DNA of 64,000 bases from Steromphala cineraria (taxonomy: Eukaryota; Mollusca; Gastropoda; Trochida; Trochidae). Below are positions 60,695 to 64,000 of the stretch, piece by piece; position 1 is the first letter of the stretch; each line of letters begins with the position of its first letter. The position numbers were made by a program, and so were the translations under genes. The stretch spans positions 31,783,939 through 31,847,938 of the forward strand of contig OU744733.1 in the NCBI GenBank assembly GCA_916613615.1, read 5' to 3'. The notes beneath the pieces were generated by a model. The model was not told where the DNA came from and did not search any database. It was given only the letters and a program-made list of their open reading frames with translations.

Positions 60695-60890
60695 CTGGTA
60701 TTTCAATTGATCCCTTGTGGGTCTTATAAATGGGCCACAGGGCCACCAAAGCTGTAAAAAGTAATCCTGACTAGTCAAGGAATCTGTACACAAAGTTTCA
60801 GCTTTCTAGGCATAATGTTTCTCGGGAAGAAGTTGAAGATGCACAAAGTTTATGGACGGATGGACACCAGACACCATGCTATGCCATATG
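60695..60890. repeat. Dispersed mollusc-type repeat fragment
   Basis: The order ACAAAGTTTCAGCTTTCTAG, then GTTTCTCGGGAAGAAGTTGA, then GGACGGATGGACACCAGACAC resembles a repeat I know from several mollusc genomes ('caaatctttaagtttctgagaagaag...gacggacgccaagc'). Ends are not defined. Confidence 0.45.
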
Positions 60891-61017
60891 TATGGCTTGA
60901 TGAGCTACAAACATCTGAATGCTTTAATAGGTCTATCGATTGGATTTTCAGTTTAGATGCTCTCTCTTGTAGTCTATAGCCCATCACACGGAGGTTCACG
61001 TTGCTTACTTACGAAAG

Positions 61018-61121
61018 ATTGCACGTAAGGGGAGATAAATCTTGATTAATAAATTGCACGTAAAGGAAGATACATCTTGATTAAAAATTGCACGTAAGGG
61101 GAGTTAAATCTTGATTAAAAA
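61018..61121. repeat. Tandem repeat, three ~35-bp units
   Basis: Units at 61018-61052, 61053-61086 and 61087-61121 begin ATTGCACGTAAGGGGAG and end TCTTGATTAAAAA. There is no unique spacer between units, so this is not a CRISPR-type array. Confidence 0.9.
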
Positions 61122-62392
61122 ATATTCATTGATATCTTCAATTCTTCTAAAATATTAAACACTAGTGAAAGTATTTTTAAAATAAAACAACACCCTTCTC
61201 AATTAGTTAAAACAGGATATGTTTTTGTATCCTTCTGTCGACCCAGTGTTAATGCGAACAGGACATAAGCACTCTAAGTTTCTTAAGGTCATTGAATAAT
61301 TGTGCATAGTTCAACCTGTTTGTAACGCCGAATTTGGTTGAACAATTCCTTATTTGAACAAGAGATGTCACCTGGAAATATACATACAGGTCCATATTAG
61401 ATGGACAGTACATACCAAAAGGGAATTTTCTATCTAAATTAATTTCGATTGGGTGACTTCATTCAACAATTTTAAACGAAATAACTTTCTATTGAAGTTG
61501 GATTGAGCCTTATGTCGCTAATGTTAAACCAAAGATTAACATTATGCCGAGTCTTGACGGAGAAAATAATTAACTGTTTGATGTTTATATTCGGCTGTCT
61601 CCTTTTCAACAGATTATTTGGAATACCATAACCAAACTAGCTCAATGAAACTTTTTCAGCGGATCAGGATGAGAAAATGTGTCTTCTATTGAAAAGTTAT
61701 CTCCAATTAAAGTTACTATGTGAAAGACTAATTTTGTAAAGGCTACATTTGATAGTTTTTGATGATTTTCATTACCAAAATTGCAAGTAACATAAGAGGC
61801 ATCAGCCCTAATCGCAGTCATTGTTCATATATTTAAAATTATTCCAAATGGCGTGGGATGTCAACATATTGGTGACTGTGTTTTTGGACAATCACCATGC
61901 AATAATCAGATAAATACAAACTTATCAACTTAACAAAGTTAACCATGCAAACGAGTAAAGTCTAGTTATATGGCACCAGTCTGATGTTTTAGCCATGTGC
62001 ATATTGATTTCATTGATAAAGTAATCTTCTCTCTCAGACCATTTCAGCAAACACTCATGTCTATTTCTAGACACATAATGTCGCGGGGACACTTTCTCAT
62101 TTGATTTTGTAGGTTAAGTAGCATAAGACGAATAACATTATTTCAGTTTTCCTATATACACTTTAAACCGTGTTATTTTTATTTCTGTTATCTTAACCCG
62201 CATAACTTATGATTTCATTATGATTTTTATGTTTGGTGTTGAACAAATTTATTTTCAAATGTAACTTAAATGTTGTTGATATACATGTATTCTTTCAATC
62301 TCGGGTGTATTTTTATGTTAGGACAAGGCAGGAACTTTCAGTTTGATGACAGGTAACCGTTTTGGTATTCTATGAAAGTTTTTCACTTTACT
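61122..62392. other. No gene supported
   Basis: AT-rich. The final part could be decayed upstream Penelope-like sequence, but no catalytic reverse-transcriptase or GIY-YIG motif is visible. Confidence 0.45.
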
Positions 62393-62611
62393 TGTTCATA
62401 TCAACATGATAATATACAAATTGCAGATCATACAAAAGTCAACCCCGGCCAAACCATCAACTGGAGCAACATCAGCATCATAGAAAGAAACCAGCCTGAC
62501 TATAAAATCCGCAATTTCCTCGAAGCTGTACACATCAAAAGGATTAACCCCTCTCTCAACAGAGATGAAGGACATTTCATCCCAAAGGCATACCATGACT
62601 TGTTTCAATAA
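62393..62611 (+). pseudogene. C-terminal end of a Penelope-like element protein
   Basis: The frame reads to a natural stop. It has the order QHDNIQIADHTKV, then INWSNISIIERN, then FLEAVHIKRINPSLNRDEGH and a final short leucine/aromatic end. This matches the C-terminal part of the GIY-YIG endonuclease region of Penelope-like retroelements (typically 'IDWE...ERE...IKEAIxIRKxNPxMNRDEGxxxLPxxYDxLL'). The Y-x-Y catalytic start of the domain and the reverse transcriptase are missing, so the copy is 5'-truncated or decayed. A Met at 62372 just upstream is unlikely to be a genuine start. The family name rests on motif memory. Confidence 0.75.
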
Positions 62612-62885
62612 CTTTTCTTTGTAAATCTTTAACTTATTTTTTTCATCAATACTTTAATCATGCAGTGTTTAACAATCTCATCTATTGTATAAACATGTAT
62701 TTAATTACCTGATCAATCAAAGTACATCAACCTCCTCCCTTGTAAAAACATCTATTTGGCTTCCAATCAACTTAATCTTTTTGTACATGCAATCGACATG
62801 GCTCATTCTCGTATCATAACATTGTACATCAAGCTTATTTACTGTATAAATAACTCATCGCCAACCATATATACATATACTCCAT

Positions 62886-62945
62886 CTTTGAACATGCATC
62901 ACCTGCTTGACAACCACATTAGAACCTATGTCGAAACGTCGCTTA
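62886..62945 (+). other. GAAACGTCG motif, possible degenerate hammerhead core
   Basis: About 280 bp after the Penelope-like stop lies ACCTGCTTGACAACC...CCTATGTCGAAACGTCGC. Penelope-like elements are known to carry hammerhead ribozymes, whose conserved parts include CUGANGA and GAAA. Here GAAAC is intact, but the first box is altered to CTGCTTGA, so activity is doubtful. Confidence 0.35.
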
Positions 62946-64000
62946 TACATAGCTTTCACTGTTTCACGTCCTTTTAGTGTACCGTTTGTTGCAAATACTT
63001 TAACTATGTTTTGATACATCATGGTATGTACAGTTGAAAGATTAACTAAAATGTGAGTGTTGTTCACTTTTCATTGTCAACAGATGATTACCTCAAGGAC
63101 ATTTTACATACAAATATATCCCAAATAACTAATTGAAATGTAAGTTATTGCTGCTTCATATCATAATGTATTTCAACGAAGATAGATCCCTCTATTATGT
63201 CTGTTTGGCAGGAAGCTAGGTGCACTTGGCGGTAAGAATATTAAATAGTCAACATTTTGAAAGTAGGTTGTTGTGGTATAGAATTATGACGTAGAAGGAC
63301 GTTTTTTTCAAAACAAAATGAATGGTCATACAAATAATGTTTATTTCGGAAGTGTAGGCCATTCATCCCATATTTCAGAAATGAATGATCTCAAGTTGGA
63401 ATAATAAGGTAATACTAATCTTGCTTTGATGTTATCATCACAAGATGATAAGTAAAGATATGTTTGTGATATCATTATTTGGCTTGCTCAAATTAGGATA
63501 TTTGACACTGTCAATGACATTTAATGAATTTGAGAAAATAAGAATTGAACAAAATAGAAATTCTTTTGTCTAAGCTTCTTTTTCTTTTATCAGATCAAAG
63601 ATCATTTGTTAAGATCAAGGCGACGAGATGAAGCTTACTGCAAAAATGTACAGCGTATAAACAAACTGCATACACAAGCATCAGCAGAAAGTCTCCTTGT
63701 GTGTTGATATATGTTAGTTCATTTTTCAACAGATCAATTCTCAGTACACCAGCATTGTTCATTGACTGCCTCGAAGGTAGGGTATACACACGTAGTTCTT
63801 GAGTTCAATGGAACAAGTGTCTCGAGACGACATCAAACGTCCTGGAGACAACAGTGTGAGAAGAAAAGTCTTGACGTTTCCAAATATACCCTCTGGGTCT
63901 GTATTTGTGTCTTATCGTTTATCCATAGACTGGTGACACTGGTATCCACTTGAAACGGAAATAGTTATTTTTCAATACTAATTGTGTTTACTCTATCGGG
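62946..64000. other. No gene supported
   Basis: Short frames on both strands lack splice context or known motifs. Nothing else recognised up to the window edge. Confidence 0.5.

Noticed and set aside
61018..61121. CRISPR-like 35-bp repeats
   Set aside because: No spacers; a simple head-to-tail tandem repeat.

Overview
The window looks like intergenic or intronic DNA from an animal nuclear genome. It is AT-rich, has no operon-like gene packing and no long intact reading frame, and is full of interspersed repeats, MITEs and minisatellites. Three repeat types resemble those I associate with marine gastropods, especially abalone (Haliotis): SINE tails ending in a 'gcggcgtaaaac...actcactcac' motif, a non-LTR element ending in AATAAA plus (cttga)n, and the 'gtccgtccgtctgtccgtc' repeat. 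This assignment is from memory and was not searched.

From 1 to about 27,400 the sequence is mostly unremarkable AT-rich DNA with scattered repeats. These are two copies of a ~345-bp MITE with ~55-bp inverted termini (52-393, 24983-25339), an 80-bp duplication, a tRNA-like SINE, ~153-bp and 117-bp tandem repeats, a 5'-truncated LINE end, a TTAA-flanked MITE (20372-20703) and several long hairpins. The one convincing protein-coding piece is a first-exon candidate on the minus strand (23351-23518). It has a perfect GTAAGT donor and a CpG-richer, CCAAT-box-containing upstream region. Next to that region lies a ~0.5 kb nearly C-free, G-run-rich minisatellite.

From about 27,400 to 58,880 the sequence is a tandem triplication of a ~10 kb unit (I 27400-37950, II 37950-49890, III 49890-58880). 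Copies I and II are moderately diverged, but a ~1.45 kb stretch of II and III is almost identical, which suggests recent conversion or unequal exchange. Comparing units gives natural empty sites. These reveal two insertions of a hairpin-headed element family (48052-48886, 51416-52668), a 3.47-kb element with ~600-bp terminal inverted repeats and a CAA target duplication inside a dead Tc1-like transposase (43153-46624), and a SINE head in unit III. Some short islands within the unit are better conserved than their surroundings.

From 58,880 to the end the sequence is again sparse: a dispersed repeat, a 35-bp tandem repeat, and the 3' end of a Penelope-like element (62393-62611) followed by a GAAACGTCG motif. 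No rRNA, functional tRNA or complete multi-exon gene could be supported.
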